A stretch of DNA of 63,168 nt, taken from contig JANYBC010000228.1 of assembly GCA_025360965.1 (NCBI GenBank), forward strand, positions 1 through 63,168, read 5' to 3'. The position numbers were made by a program, and so were the translations under genes. Positions 1-7,587 of this stretch are shown piece after piece (position 1 is the first letter of the stretch; the number at the start of each line of letters is the position of its first letter). The notes under the pieces were generated by a model. That model had not been told where the DNA came from. It made no database searches and saw only the letters and a list, made by a program, of their open reading frames with translations. The stretch comes from Anaeromyxobacter sp. GTDB taxonomy: Bacteria; Myxococcota; Myxococcia; Myxococcales; Anaeromyxobacteraceae.

Positions 1-1044
1 AAGTTCCCGGTCCAGCTCATCCGCGGCCTCGGCGAGCTGGGGCTGCTGGCGGTCAACGTCCCGGCCGAGCACGGCGGCTCCGAGGCCGGCGCGGTGGCCT
101 CGGCCCTCTCGATGATGGAGCTGGCGGCGGTCGACGCCTCGGTGGCGGTCATCGTCGGCGTCACCAACATGGTGGCCGAGACCATCGCCAGGTACGGCTC
201 GGCGGAGCAGAAGGCGCGCCACCTGCCACGGCTGGCCTCGGGGGAGTACCTGGCCGGCGCCTTCGGCCTCTCCGAGCCGGGGGCGGGCAGCGACCCCTCG
301 GCCATCGCCACCCGCGCGGTGCGGCGCGGCGACCGCTGGGTGCTCGACGGCGCCAAGCAGTGGATCACCAGCGGCGACGTGGCCGGGGTGGTTGTGGTCT
401 GGGCGCGGACGGAGCCCGAGCTGGCGGGAGGCCGGGGCATCACCGCCTTCCTGCTGCAGCCCGGGATGCACGGCTTCAGCGTCGGGCGGCACGAGGAGAA
501 GATGGGGCAGCGCTGCTCCTCGACGGTGGCGCTGGCCTTCGACGGCGTTGAGCTGCCGGACGAGGCCAGGCTGGGCGCCATCGGCCAGGGGCTGGCCATC
601 GCCCTCTCGGCGCTCGACGGCGGGCGGATCGGCATCGCCGCCCAGGCGACCGGCACCATGCGGGCGGCCATCGACGCCGCCGCGACCTACGCCAAGGAGC
701 GCAAGACCTTCGGCAAGCCGATCGCCGAGCACCAGGCCATCGCCTTCATGCTGGCCGACATGGCGACCGCCCAGCAGGCCGGTCGGCTCATGACGCTGCG
801 GGCGGCGGCGCTCAAGGAGGCGGGGGGGCCGATCACCCAGGCCGCCTCGATGGCCAAGCTCTTCGCCAGCGAGGCGGCGCAGCGGGTGGTCGACGCCGCC
901 GTGCAGATCCACGGCGGCTACGGCTACACCGAGGAGTACCCGGTGGCCAAGCTCTACCGCGACGCGCGGGTGCAGCGGATCTACGAAGGGACCAGCGAGA
1001 TCCAGCGGATGGTGATCGCGCGGCAGCTCCTGCGCGACGGCTGA
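1..1044 (+). CDS. Acyl-CoA dehydrogenase, 5' end outside the window
   Basis: FAD-dependent alpha,beta-dehydrogenation of an acyl-CoA thioester, with electrons passed to electron-transferring flavoprotein. The frame is open from base 1, so the start lies upstream; 347 residues are visible of a family that is usually about 380. Seen: the flavin-binding stretch FGLSEPGAGSD, the ITSGD region after the KQW segment, the helix with FGKPIAEHQAIAFMLADMA, and near the end YEGTSEIQR, whose Glu (codon 985-987) sits at the catalytic-base position of the short/medium-chain enzymes. It is a different paralogue from the one at 28443-29597. Substrate chain length cannot be read from sequence. Confidence 0.95.
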   Translation, partial: KFPVQLIRGLGELGLLAVNVPAEHGGSEAGAVASALSMMELAAVDASVAVIVGVTNMVAETIARYGSAEQKARHLPRLASGEYLAGAFGLSEPGAGSDPSAIATRAVRRGDRWVLDGAKQWITSGDVAGVVVVWARTEPELAGGRGITAFLLQPGMHGFSVGRHEEKMGQRCSSTVALAFDGVELPDEARLGAIGQGLAIALSALDGGRIGIAAQATGTMRAAIDAAATYAKERKTFGKPIAEHQAIAFMLADMATAQQAGRLMTLRAAALKEAGGPITQAASMAKLFASEAAQRVVDAAVQIHGGYGYTEEYPVAKLYRDARVQRIYEGTSEIQRMVIARQLLRDG

Positions 1045-1067
1045 TCGGGCGCTGGTCCGCCGGGAGC

Positions 1068-1739
1068 CTAGGAGCCGGTCCTCGACTCGGCCAGCTCGTC
1101 GTCGGTCGCGATGAGGTGACCGGTCCGCTCGCGCTTCACCCGCAGGTAGCCTTCCGAGTGCGGATTGGACGGGGAGGGCAGGGCGACCCGCCGCCGGACC
1201 TCGACGCCGGCCTGGCGCAGCCCATCGAGCTTGAGCGGGTTGTTGGTGATGAGCTGGACGCTCCGCACCCCGAGCAGCTGGAGCATGTCGGCCGCCACGT
1301 CATAGCTGCGCAGATCGTCGCCGAAGCCGAGCAGCCGGTTGGCCTCGTAGGTGTCGTGGCCGCGGGCCTGGAGGGCGTAGGCCTTGATCTTGTTGCCGAG
1401 GCCGATGCCGCGACCCTCCTGCCGCAGGTAGACCAGCACGCCACGGCCGCGGGCGGCGATGGCGTCGAGGGCCCGGTCGAGCTGGGCCCGGCAGTCGCAC
1501 TTGAGCGAGCCGAGCACCTCCGAGGTCAGGCACTCCGAGTGGACGCGGGCCAGCACGGCGTCGCCGGCGACGTCGCCCATGACCATGGCGACGTGCTCGG
1601 CGCCGGACTGCTTTTCGCGAAAGACCACGGTCCTGAAGAGCCCTCGCTCCGTCGGAAGGGGGGCCTCGGCGTAGAGTTCCAGCCGCTGGGTCTCACGACG
1701 GGTGCTCCGCTCCGCCATCGCCACCACGTGCTGGTCCAT
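1068..1739 (-). CDS. ribA: GTP cyclohydrolase II
   Basis: Opens the imidazole ring of GTP to start riboflavin synthesis, releasing formate and pyrophosphate. Seen: the zinc-site cysteines in SECLTSEVLGSLKCDC, the signature EGRGIGLGNKIKAY and the C-terminal LITNNPLKLDGL motif. It is a stand-alone ribA (223 residues), not a RibBA fusion. The frame extends further upstream, but ATG at 1739 has a purine-rich GGGGG run upstream and gives a normal family length; a further in-frame ATG lies a few codons downstream. It converges with the acyl-CoA dehydrogenase and has no other rib gene beside it. Confidence 0.95.
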   Translation of the reverse strand: MDQHVVAMAERSTRRETQRLELYAEAPLPTERGLFRTVVFREKQSGAEHVAMVMGDVAGDAVLARVHSECLTSEVLGSLKCDCRAQLDRALDAIAARGRGVLVYLRQEGRGIGLGNKIKAYALQARGHDTYEANRLLGFGDDLRSYDVAADMLQLLGVRSVQLITNNPLKLDGLRQAGVEVRRRVALPSPSNPHSEGYLRVKRERTGHLIATDDELAESRTGS

Positions 1740-2040
1740 CTCTGGTTGCCCCCTGGGGCCAGAAGGTGGCCCGCGTGAGGGGGATATGGCGCCCGCGGCG
1801 CGGCGCGGCAAGGGGATCGACCGATCCCGACCGAGAGTAGTTTGGCAGATAGAAAGGGCTGTCAGGACAAACGGTTAGCCATTGACCAGGGCGCGCGATT
1901 GACCGCGTACTGCTCCCGACCGAGAGCAACTTCAGGACCGCCACCGTCCGTAAGTGGACTTATCAAGTCCCCGACCGCCCGAACGCCCCATGCGGGGCTC
2001 GACGCCTTGACGCGAGCTCTCGCGGGGCGGCGCCCGCGCG
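1740..2040. other. Intergenic region upstream of ribA
   Basis: About 300 bases without a credible gene, lower in GC than the flanks. It holds two copies of a 13-base word (listed separately) and a duplicated GGTCAAT word on the minus strand. It should contain the ribA promoter. I could not find a convincing -35/-10 pair or an FMN riboswitch core. Confidence 0.5.
1825..1926. repeat. Two 13-bp direct repeats upstream of ribA
   Basis: The word TCCCGACCGAGAG occurs at 1825-1837 and again at 1914-1926, 89 bases apart (minus-strand reading CTCTCGGTCGGGA). In the minus-strand reading the distal copy can fold as GCTCTC-GGTC-GGGAGC, a short hairpin with one G-T pair. Both copies are 90-190 bases upstream of the ribA start, so they could be operator copies. 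Function is unknown. Confidence 0.45.
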
Positions 2041-3081
2041 CTACATCCTGGCCTCGAAGTACTCGAAGGCGTCAATGATGTCGAGGTAGGTCCCGTCGAA
2101 GCCGGCGTCGAGGATCCTCTTCAGGTAGGAGGCGTCGTTCCCGAAGATGATCGCCTGCCAGGCCGGGTCCCAGTAGCGGACCTTGTAGTTCCCCGGCCAG
2201 TCGGGATTGGCCTTCTCGAGCCAGGGCGGCGGGAAGAGCCTCCATCTGGCGTCCCAGTAGAAGCGATAGCTCTCGGCCTCGCCGATGCTCATGTAGGCGA
2301 TCACCAGGCGCGAGCCGCCGCCCGGCTTGGTCCGGAGCGTGGCGATCTCGGCCGCCGTGAAGGGGACCTGCCCGAGGTCGACGTCGTCGAAGTAGAGGTC
2401 GATGACGAAGGCGTCGTAGCTGGTCGCCGCCAGCGCGGCCAGGAAGCCGGCCTTGGTGGCGTACATGACGCTGGAGTTGAGCAGGTAGAGGAAGTTCTTC
2501 GCCCCGGCCAGCTTGGTGACGTCGCTGGTGTTGACCGACATGGGAGCCGTGGGGGCGGGGTAGCCGGGGATCCGGTCCAGCTCCCGGCTGTCGGCGGCGA
2601 AGGAGGTGTACCCCCTGGCCAGGTTCCTGGCGTAGGAGTCGTCGACGTTGGCCCTGGTCGAGCAGTAGTCGGTCACCAGGGGCAGGACGCCGCCGGCCTT
2701 TGCGACGTCCATGTAGAGGATGATCTTGTCGCGCGTGTCGGCGGCCGTCGCGACGTCATCGGTCACGTACCCGTAGAAGAGATCCTCGCGGCCGACACCG
2801 TCGATGGCGGCCAGGTAGGTGGAGTCCGGCGGGCTGGTGGGGGCCCCGTCGGTGGTCACCAGTTCGTGGCCGTTCTGGGGGATGACGATGAAGCCCGGCT
2901 TGAGGCCGCGCGCGTAGGCGCTGATCCCCTGGACGAACGCGCGCATCTGCTGCTTGTAGACGGTGTTCCCGGTCGTCGAAGGATCGACGCCGGGCGGGTC
3001 GGTGGCGGCCCCGCCGCCGCAGGACCAGGAGACGGCAAGGCAGAGCAGGCTTGCAGCGAGGACCACCGAACGCCGCTTCAT
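2041..3081 (-). CDS. MJ1477/TM1410-type putative glycoside hydrolase lipoprotein, halves in permuted order
   Basis: Secreted lipoprotein (346 residues; signal peptide with Cys21 after SWS) related to the TM1410/GH114-like TIM barrels proposed to act on polysaccharides such as polygalactosamine. Known members, for example Thermotoga TM1410, run: YxLQN and VIDY strands, then GQAEDYRFYW, WPGNY, YLDxIDxFEYW, and only then EYVRxxxPD, IPQNG, ENLFY. Here the later half comes first (SAYARGLKPGF at 54-64, PQNG 68-71, REDLFY 98-103, SRELD 165-169). A linker of about 20 residues follows, then the former N-terminal half (FLYLLNSS 197-204, VIDLYFDD 226-233, GEAESYRFYW 267-276, WPGNYKVRYW 295-304, YLDIIDAFEYF 332-342), ending exactly at the usual mid-point. 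ATG 3081 is chosen for the signal peptide and its GAGGGGG ribosome-binding site. Confidence 0.85.
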   Translation of the reverse strand: MKRRSVVLAASLLCLAVSWSCGGGAATDPPGVDPSTTGNTVYKQQMRAFVQGISAYARGLKPGFIVIPQNGHELVTTDGAPTSPPDSTYLAAIDGVGREDLFYGYVTDDVATAADTRDKIILYMDVAKAGGVLPLVTDYCSTRANVDDSYARNLARGYTSFAADSRELDRIPGYPAPTAPMSVNTSDVTKLAGAKNFLYLLNSSVMYATKAGFLAALAATSYDAFVIDLYFDDVDLGQVPFTAAEIATLRTKPGGGSRLVIAYMSIGEAESYRFYWDARWRLFPPPWLEKANPDWPGNYKVRYWDPAWQAIIFGNDASYLKRILDAGFDGTYLDIIDAFEYFEARM

Positions 3082-3148
3082 GCGAACCCCCTCGTGAACC
3101 AGGCCAGCCAGCGCCCTGATGAAAGGAGAGCCTAGCGCAATCGGAGAC

Positions 3149-3505
3149 TCAGACCAGCAGGCCGATGATGGTGGCGGCAACCAGCAGGAAGGCCAGCACC
3201 ACCTTGACCACGCTGCCGACCAGGTAGCCGACCAGGGTGCCGGCGCCGGCCTGCAGCGCCTTCTTCAGGTTCGGGTCCTTCCAGAGCTCCAGCGCCGTGG
3301 CGGCCCAGTCGGCGGCCACGATGAGGAGGGCCAGCACCCCGGTGACCGAGAGGGTCGGCGCGCCGATCAGCCCGAAGTCCCCCGCCCAGGCGATCAACCA
3401 GACGCCACCCCAGAGCAGCAGCGCGCCGGGTAGCACCGGCACCACGACGCCAGCCAGGCCGGCCAGCAACGCCAGGGCGCCGAGCAGGTAGAGGAGGGCG
3501 CTCAC
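3149..3505 (-). CDS. DUF456 family membrane protein, internally shortened
   Basis: Small integral membrane protein (118 residues) of unknown function. The N-terminal glycine-rich helix with GVVVPVLPGALLL and the C-terminal GYLVGSVVKVVLAFLLV are both typical of DUF456. The family is normally about 160 residues; the central pair of glycine-rich segments that usually lies between the ADW motif and the (E/L)LWxxxxLxxAxxAG segment is missing here, with the frame kept. GTG 3505 is the start of the open frame; no clear ribosome-binding site is visible. Its stop is 67 bases before the permuted lipoprotein, so the two may be co-transcribed. Confidence 0.7.
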   Translation of the reverse strand: MSALLYLLGALALLAGLAGVVVPVLPGALLLWGGVWLIAWAGDFGLIGAPTLSVTGVLALLIVAADWAATALELWKDPNLKKALQAGAGTLVGYLVGSVVKVVLAFLLVAATIIGLLV

Positions 3506-3592
3506 GCAACCAGCTTAGCGCCCACGCCGGCCAGGCGAGGCTGCTGAACCGGCCGACCGAACCAAGCCTGGCCCAGAGCTCAGGGAGTCACC

Positions 3593-3606
3593 ATAATACA
3601 TATTAT
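3593..3606. repeat. AT-rich inverted repeat next to the transposase remnant
   Basis: ATAATA-CA-TATTAT, a perfect 6-bp inverted repeat with a 2-base spacer, in a chromosome that is about 70% GC. It lies between the DUF456 gene and the transposase remnant. It could be a regulatory site or part of an old insertion end or target. No matching copy was seen on the far side of the remnant. Confidence 0.4.
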
Positions 3607-3703
3607 CGGACGTTCTCGCGCGGCGCCCAGATGCAAATGTCCGGTCCCAGCCAAGTAGAGATCTCCGCCTGCGGCGACCCCCTGTCGCCCGCGAGGCGGA
3701 CGG

Positions 3704-3975
3704 ATGGCTGGGGAGTTCCTCACGATGAGCGCCGCGGAGTTGGACCGGCTGGAGACCGTCCGGCGGGTCGTTGAGGATCAGCTTTCCCAGGTGAAGGCCG
3801 GCGAGTTACTGGGCCTCACCGTCCGCCAGGTTCGCAGGCTGTGCCGCGCGTTCGAGCGCGCCGGGAGCGAGTCCGGCGCGCCCACCAGCCGAGGCACCGC
3901 CGGTCCTGCCTCAGCGAGTTGGTCCAGATCGATGGCTGCGACCATGAGTGGTTCGAGGACCGGGCGCGGCTCAGC
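3704..3975 (+). pseudogene. ISNCY-type transposase remnant (deleted and frameshifted)
   Basis: Two pieces of one transposase in different frames. The first (3704 to about 3855) encodes the N-terminal helix-turn-helix, MSAAELDRLETV followed by GELLGLTVRQVRRLCRAFERAG, as in ISNCY-family transposases. The second (about 3860-3970, shifted one base) encodes the start of the catalytic core, RRAHQPRHRR then LVQIDGCDHEWFEDR, where the Asp of QIDG is the first catalytic acidic residue. About 70 residues normally between them are absent, and everything after WFEDR is gone. It is a dead fragment. It ends about 40 bases from the stop of the convergent response regulator. Confidence 0.75.
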
Positions 3976-4011
3976 GGCCCAGGGCCGGGCTGCGAACCAG
4001 AACGACAGGGT

Positions 4012-5397
4012 TCACCGCTTCGCGGCGCCGGCAGGGTTCCCTTCAACCTGTTCCTCGAGCTGGAACTCCTGGATCTTCCGGTACAGGCTCCGCTCGCTGA
4101 TGCCGAGCAGCGCCGCCGCCTTGGCCCGGTGCCCGCCGGCCGAGGCCAGCACGCGCTGAAGGTGGCGGCGCTCCACCTCCAGCAATGGGAGCAGCGCCGC
4201 CTGGCCCTCGTCCGAGCCTTCGTCGAGAGGTGCCACGATGCGCAGCTCGCGCGGCAGGTCGGTGGCCTGGATCTCGTCGGCGTCGGCGAGGACCGCCGCT
4301 CGCTCCACGGCGTGTCGCAGCTCCCTGACGTTGCCCGGCCACCGGTAGTCCTGCATGGCCTCGACCGCATCCGCGGCCAGCCGCTTGTGGGTCCCGTACC
4401 GGGCGTTGTGGCGCGCCAGGAAGTGGTCGGCCAGGAACGGGACGTCCTCGCGCCGCTTCCGCAGCGGGACCAGCTCGACGTGGATGGCGTTGAGCCTGAA
4501 GAAGAGGTCCTGCCGGAACCGCCCACCGGCGATCATCCGCTCCAGGTCGCGGTTGGTCGCCGCGATGAGCCGCACGTCGACCGTTATCTCACGGCCACCA
4601 CCGACCCGTCGGAACGTCGAGGTCTCGAGGATGCGCAGCAGGCTGGCCTGCAGAGTCGGGCTGACGTCCCCGACCTCATCGAGGAAGATGGTGCCGCCAT
4701 GGGCCGTCTCGAAGAGGCCGTGGCGCATCTTCACGGCCCCGGTGAAGGCGCCCCGCTCGTGCCCGAAGAGCTCCGACTGCAGGAGGTTGTCGTTGAGCGA
4801 GGCGCAGTCCACCGCCACGAACGGGTGGTCGCGCCGACCGCTGGCCCTGTGGATGGCCGCCGCCGCCAGGTCCTTGCCGGTCCCGGTCTCGCCGAGCAGG
4901 AGCACGGTGGAGTCGGTCGGGCCGACCTTCTGGATGAAGCGCCGCAGGGCCTCGATCTCGGCTCCTTGCCCGATCAGGTCGGCCGAGAGCTTGGTCGGCC
5001 GCAGGCCGTCCTTGAGCCGGGCGTTCTCCTCGCCGAGGCGCCGGTGCTCGAGCGCCCGCCGGGTGGCCAGCTCGATGGCGGCCAGCGGCGTCGGCTTCTG
5101 GAGGAACTCGTAGGCCCCCATCTTCATGGCGGCGATGGCGCTGTCGATGGTCCCGTGAGCGGTGAGGACCACGACCTCCAGCGCCGGCTGTTCGGAGCGG
5201 AGCCGCCTCAAGACGTCGAGGCCCGACTGGTCCGGCAAGGAGAGGTCGAGCAGCAGGACGTCCGGCTCGCTCGCCTGGGCCAGCTTGATCCCCTCCTCGG
5301 CCGTGGCCGCCACCTGGATGGCGTGCCCGAATCGGCCCAGCTCGGCGGCCAGCAGGGAGCGGAGGGTGTCGTCGTCGTCGATGATGAGCAGGTTCAT
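4012..5397 (-). CDS. NtrC-family sigma-54-dependent response regulator
   Basis: 461-residue cytoplasmic activator. Receiver domain 1-115 with phospho-acceptor Asp51 and the acidic DDDD cluster at 7-10; AAA+ domain about 140-375 with Walker A GETGTGK (169-175), intact sigma-54 contact loop GAFTGA (216-221) and Walker B GGTIFLDE; C-terminal Fis-type helix-turn-helix about 420-455. When phosphorylated such proteins oligomerise on upstream sites and drive open-complex formation by RpoN polymerase. Its ATG overlaps the stop of the histidine kinase by 4 bases, so they are one operon. A sigma-54 promoter lies on the other side of the kinase, facing the alternative complex III genes; that is the most likely target. 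Confidence 0.95.
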   Translation of the reverse strand: MNLLIIDDDDTLRSLLAAELGRFGHAIQVAATAEEGIKLAQASEPDVLLLDLSLPDQSGLDVLRRLRSEQPALEVVVLTAHGTIDSAIAAMKMGAYEFLQKPTPLAAIELATRRALEHRRLGEENARLKDGLRPTKLSADLIGQGAEIEALRRFIQKVGPTDSTVLLLGETGTGKDLAAAAIHRASGRRDHPFVAVDCASLNDNLLQSELFGHERGAFTGAVKMRHGLFETAHGGTIFLDEVGDVSPTLQASLLRILETSTFRRVGGGREITVDVRLIAATNRDLERMIAGGRFRQDLFFRLNAIHVELVPLRKRREDVPFLADHFLARHNARYGTHKRLAADAVEAMQDYRWPGNVRELRHAVERAAVLADADEIQATDLPRELRIVAPLDEGSDEGQAALLPLLEVERRHLQRVLASAGGHRAKAAALLGISERSLYRKIQEFQLEEQVEGNPAGAAKR

Positions 5398-7334
5398 GCC
5401 GGTGGGCCTTCCCGTCGATCGGTCCCGGCCGTCACCACCCGCTCCGGAGCGCGGCGGAGCCGGACCGTGAAGGTGGTCCCGACGCCGGGGCGGCTGTCGA
5501 CCTCGATGAAGCCGCCGGCGCGCGCCATCAGGGCCTGGCTGATGAAGAGCCCGAGCCCGGTCCCGTTGCGGCTTTGCTTGGACCGCCGGAACGGCTCGAA
5601 GAGGTGCTTGCCGATGTCCTCCGACAGGCCGGGGCCGGAGTCGGAGAAGGAGACGGCGACGCCGTCGCCGGCGCCGCTCACCTGGACCACCAGCCTGCCC
5701 CCGGTCGGCATGGCCTTGAGGGCGTTGAGGACCAGGTTGAGGAACACCTGCTCCAGCAACATGTCGGGCGCCGTGGCGAGCACCAGGTCGGGCGCCAGGA
5801 CCTCGCACTCCACCCGCTGCGCGCGAGCCTCGTGCTTGACCAGCGCCAGCACCTCGCGGGCCGACTTGGCCACGTCGACCACACCGAGCTCGCCGCTGGG
5901 TATGCGGGCGAACCCGAGCAGCCGCTGCGTCACCACGTGGCACCGGAACACCTGCTTCCGGACGATCTCGAGGTAGTCGCGGATCTCGTCAGGCGCGGTG
6001 CCGGCATCGGGCGGCAGCCGCGCCAGCAGGCCGTCGACGGCGGTGATGATCGAGGCCAGTGGGTTGCCGACCTCGTGCGCGACGCTCGAGGCCAGGACAC
6101 CGAGCGACGCCAGCCGCTCGGACTGCTCGAGGCCCGCCTCCAGCTCACGCCGGTCGGAGATGTCGCGCCAGACCTCGATCACAGCGGTCGTGGCCCCGTC
6201 CGGTGAGCGCAGCGCCTGGGCGTAGAGCTCCTCGGTCCGCTCGCCATTCCCGGCGCGGACGATCTCCTTCTCGAGGACGCCGCTCGCCAGGGCGCGCTCG
6301 GCAGGGAGCGCCTGGTCGCTGGCGGCCTCGATGCCGGCCGCCCGGATCAGGTCGCGGTAGGGAGTGCCCGGCACCGGCGGCGCCCCGGTGATGCGGTGGA
6401 TGCAGGCCTTGTTGATGGTGACCACCCTCCCCTCGAGGTCGAGCAGCACCACGCCGTCGGAGATGCCGTTGACCAGCTCCTCCAGCTCGCGGCGCTGCGC
6501 CGCGACGGCCAACATGGCCGCCTCCAGCCGTTGCGCCATGTCGTCGAAGTCGCGGGCCAGGTCCCCGAGCTCGTCGAAGCTCGGATCGCGGGCTCGGGCG
6601 GTGAGGTCGCCGCCGCCCAGGCTGCGGGTGGTGGCCCTCAGCCGCTCGAGCCGGAGCAGGACCGTCCGCTCGACCGCCAGCCCCATGATGCCGAGCAGGA
6701 GCGCCAGCAGGATGACGCCTCCCATCAGCAGGTGCTGCTGGGACAGGGCGATGGTCCGCTGGAGGGGCGCCAGCGAGCGATCGATGATCAACATCCCGTT
6801 GACCCGTGGCCCGGTGCTGTGACACCGCTGGCAGCTCGTGGCGTTCGGCATGGGAGCCAGGGTGCGCAGGGCCGTCCCGTCTCCCTGCAGCAAGGTCACG
6901 GGCGAGGTCGCCCCCGACGTCCGCCAGGCGAGCAGCTGGAGCTGCTCCGGGGAGTCCTCGGCGAGGCGCACCATGGGCGAGCCGGGCTGGCTGGTCACCT
7001 TCGAGGTCCCGTTGACGTCGATGACGCCGACCCAGATGACGCCGGGGGCCTGGCCGATGACCTGGACCAGCCTGATGAAGGCCTTGCGATCCTCGGAGAG
7101 CATCTGCTCCTCGAGCACGGCCCGGATCTCGTTGATGTCGGTGATGCTGGCCTGCTCCGTGACGTCGAGCACGGCGGCGTTGACGTAGCGGATGGTCTGC
7201 CAGGACTGCAGGGCGAAGACGATGGCCGTCGCCGTCACAAGGAGCATCACCAGCTTGTACCTGAGCCGGTGCCAGATCCTGGCCTGGGGGCGGGCCTGCA
7301 ACGAGGCCCGCGGCGGTGGCTCGAGGTGGCTCAC
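5394..7334 (-). CDS. Membrane histidine kinase with periplasmic c-haem motif
   Basis: 646-residue sensor kinase. TM1 about 28-45; periplasmic region about 46-202 with CQRCH at 168-172, a single covalent haem-attachment motif; TM2 about 203-222; HAMP about 222-275; PAS about 283-395; HisKA with phospho-acceptor His420 in SSVAHEVGNP; HATPase with N box NLVLNAL, G1 DSGPGL and G2 GTGLGLF. The haem suggests sensing of redox state or of a gas such as NO or O2; this is inference. Start GTG 7334 has no visible ribosome-binding site, and a CATAAT box lies only 8-13 bases upstream, so a leaderless transcript or a later start is possible. Translationally coupled to the response regulator. Confidence 0.93.
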   Translation of the reverse strand: MSHLEPPPRASLQARPQARIWHRLRYKLVMLLVTATAIVFALQSWQTIRYVNAAVLDVTEQASITDINEIRAVLEEQMLSEDRKAFIRLVQVIGQAPGVIWVGVIDVNGTSKVTSQPGSPMVRLAEDSPEQLQLLAWRTSGATSPVTLLQGDGTALRTLAPMPNATSCQRCHSTGPRVNGMLIIDRSLAPLQRTIALSQQHLLMGGVILLALLLGIMGLAVERTVLLRLERLRATTRSLGGGDLTARARDPSFDELGDLARDFDDMAQRLEAAMLAVAAQRRELEELVNGISDGVVLLDLEGRVVTINKACIHRITGAPPVPGTPYRDLIRAAGIEAASDQALPAERALASGVLEKEIVRAGNGERTEELYAQALRSPDGATTAVIEVWRDISDRRELEAGLEQSERLASLGVLASSVAHEVGNPLASIITAVDGLLARLPPDAGTAPDEIRDYLEIVRKQVFRCHVVTQRLLGFARIPSGELGVVDVAKSAREVLALVKHEARAQRVECEVLAPDLVLATAPDMLLEQVFLNLVLNALKAMPTGGRLVVQVSGAGDGVAVSFSDSGPGLSEDIGKHLFEPFRRSKQSRNGTGLGLFISQALMARAGGFIEVDSRPGVGTTFTVRLRRAPERVVTAGTDRREGPPA

Positions 7335-7387
7335 GGTGGCGATTATGGACTGAAATGGTCAACAAGTCCCCGCGGCTGCCATGTTGT

Positions 7388-7410
7388 CAGGGCCCTGCCA
7401 AACGGGCAGG
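7388..7410. promoter_or_regulatory. Candidate enhancer (upstream activator site)
   Basis: Two overlapping symmetric elements: the palindrome CAGGGCCCTG (7388-7397) and CCTGCC-N5-GGCAGG (7394-7410). The site lies about 100 bases upstream of the -24 element of the sigma-54 promoter, a normal distance for an NtrC-type activator. Binding by the adjacent regulator is inferred, not shown. Confidence 0.45.
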
Positions 7411-7495
7411 TCGGTGATCCGTGGCGGCCGTCCGTCGTGGTCCCGCGCCTCGTCCAAGGGCGCGATCCGACAGGCGATGCGCCTCCCCGGCCCGC

Positions 7496-7511
7496 TGGCT
7501 CCAGCGTTGCA
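7496..7511 (+). promoter_or_regulatory. Sigma-54 (RpoN) -24/-12 promoter
   Basis: TGGCTCCAGCGTTGCA. The GG and GC dinucleotides have exactly the required 10-base spacing, and the TTGCA half and TGGC half match the consensus TGGCACG-N4-TTGCW at all but two positions. Predicted transcription start is about 7522, giving a leader of about 65 bases to the first gene at 7588. Confidence 0.75.
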
Positions 7512-7587
7512 AAGTCTCCCGGCACCTGTGACGCACCAACGACTTCGCCGCTTCGCAGCCAAATCCCCCCTGCCGCTGGAGAATCGA

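Noticed and set aside
1740-2040. FMN riboswitch before ribA
   Set aside because: None of the conserved RFN helices or the GGGGCAGGGUGAAA-type core could be found on the minus strand.
3841-5976. 711-codon plus-strand open frame
   Set aside because: Only its first 40 codons carry meaning (transposase remnant); the rest is antisense to the response regulator.
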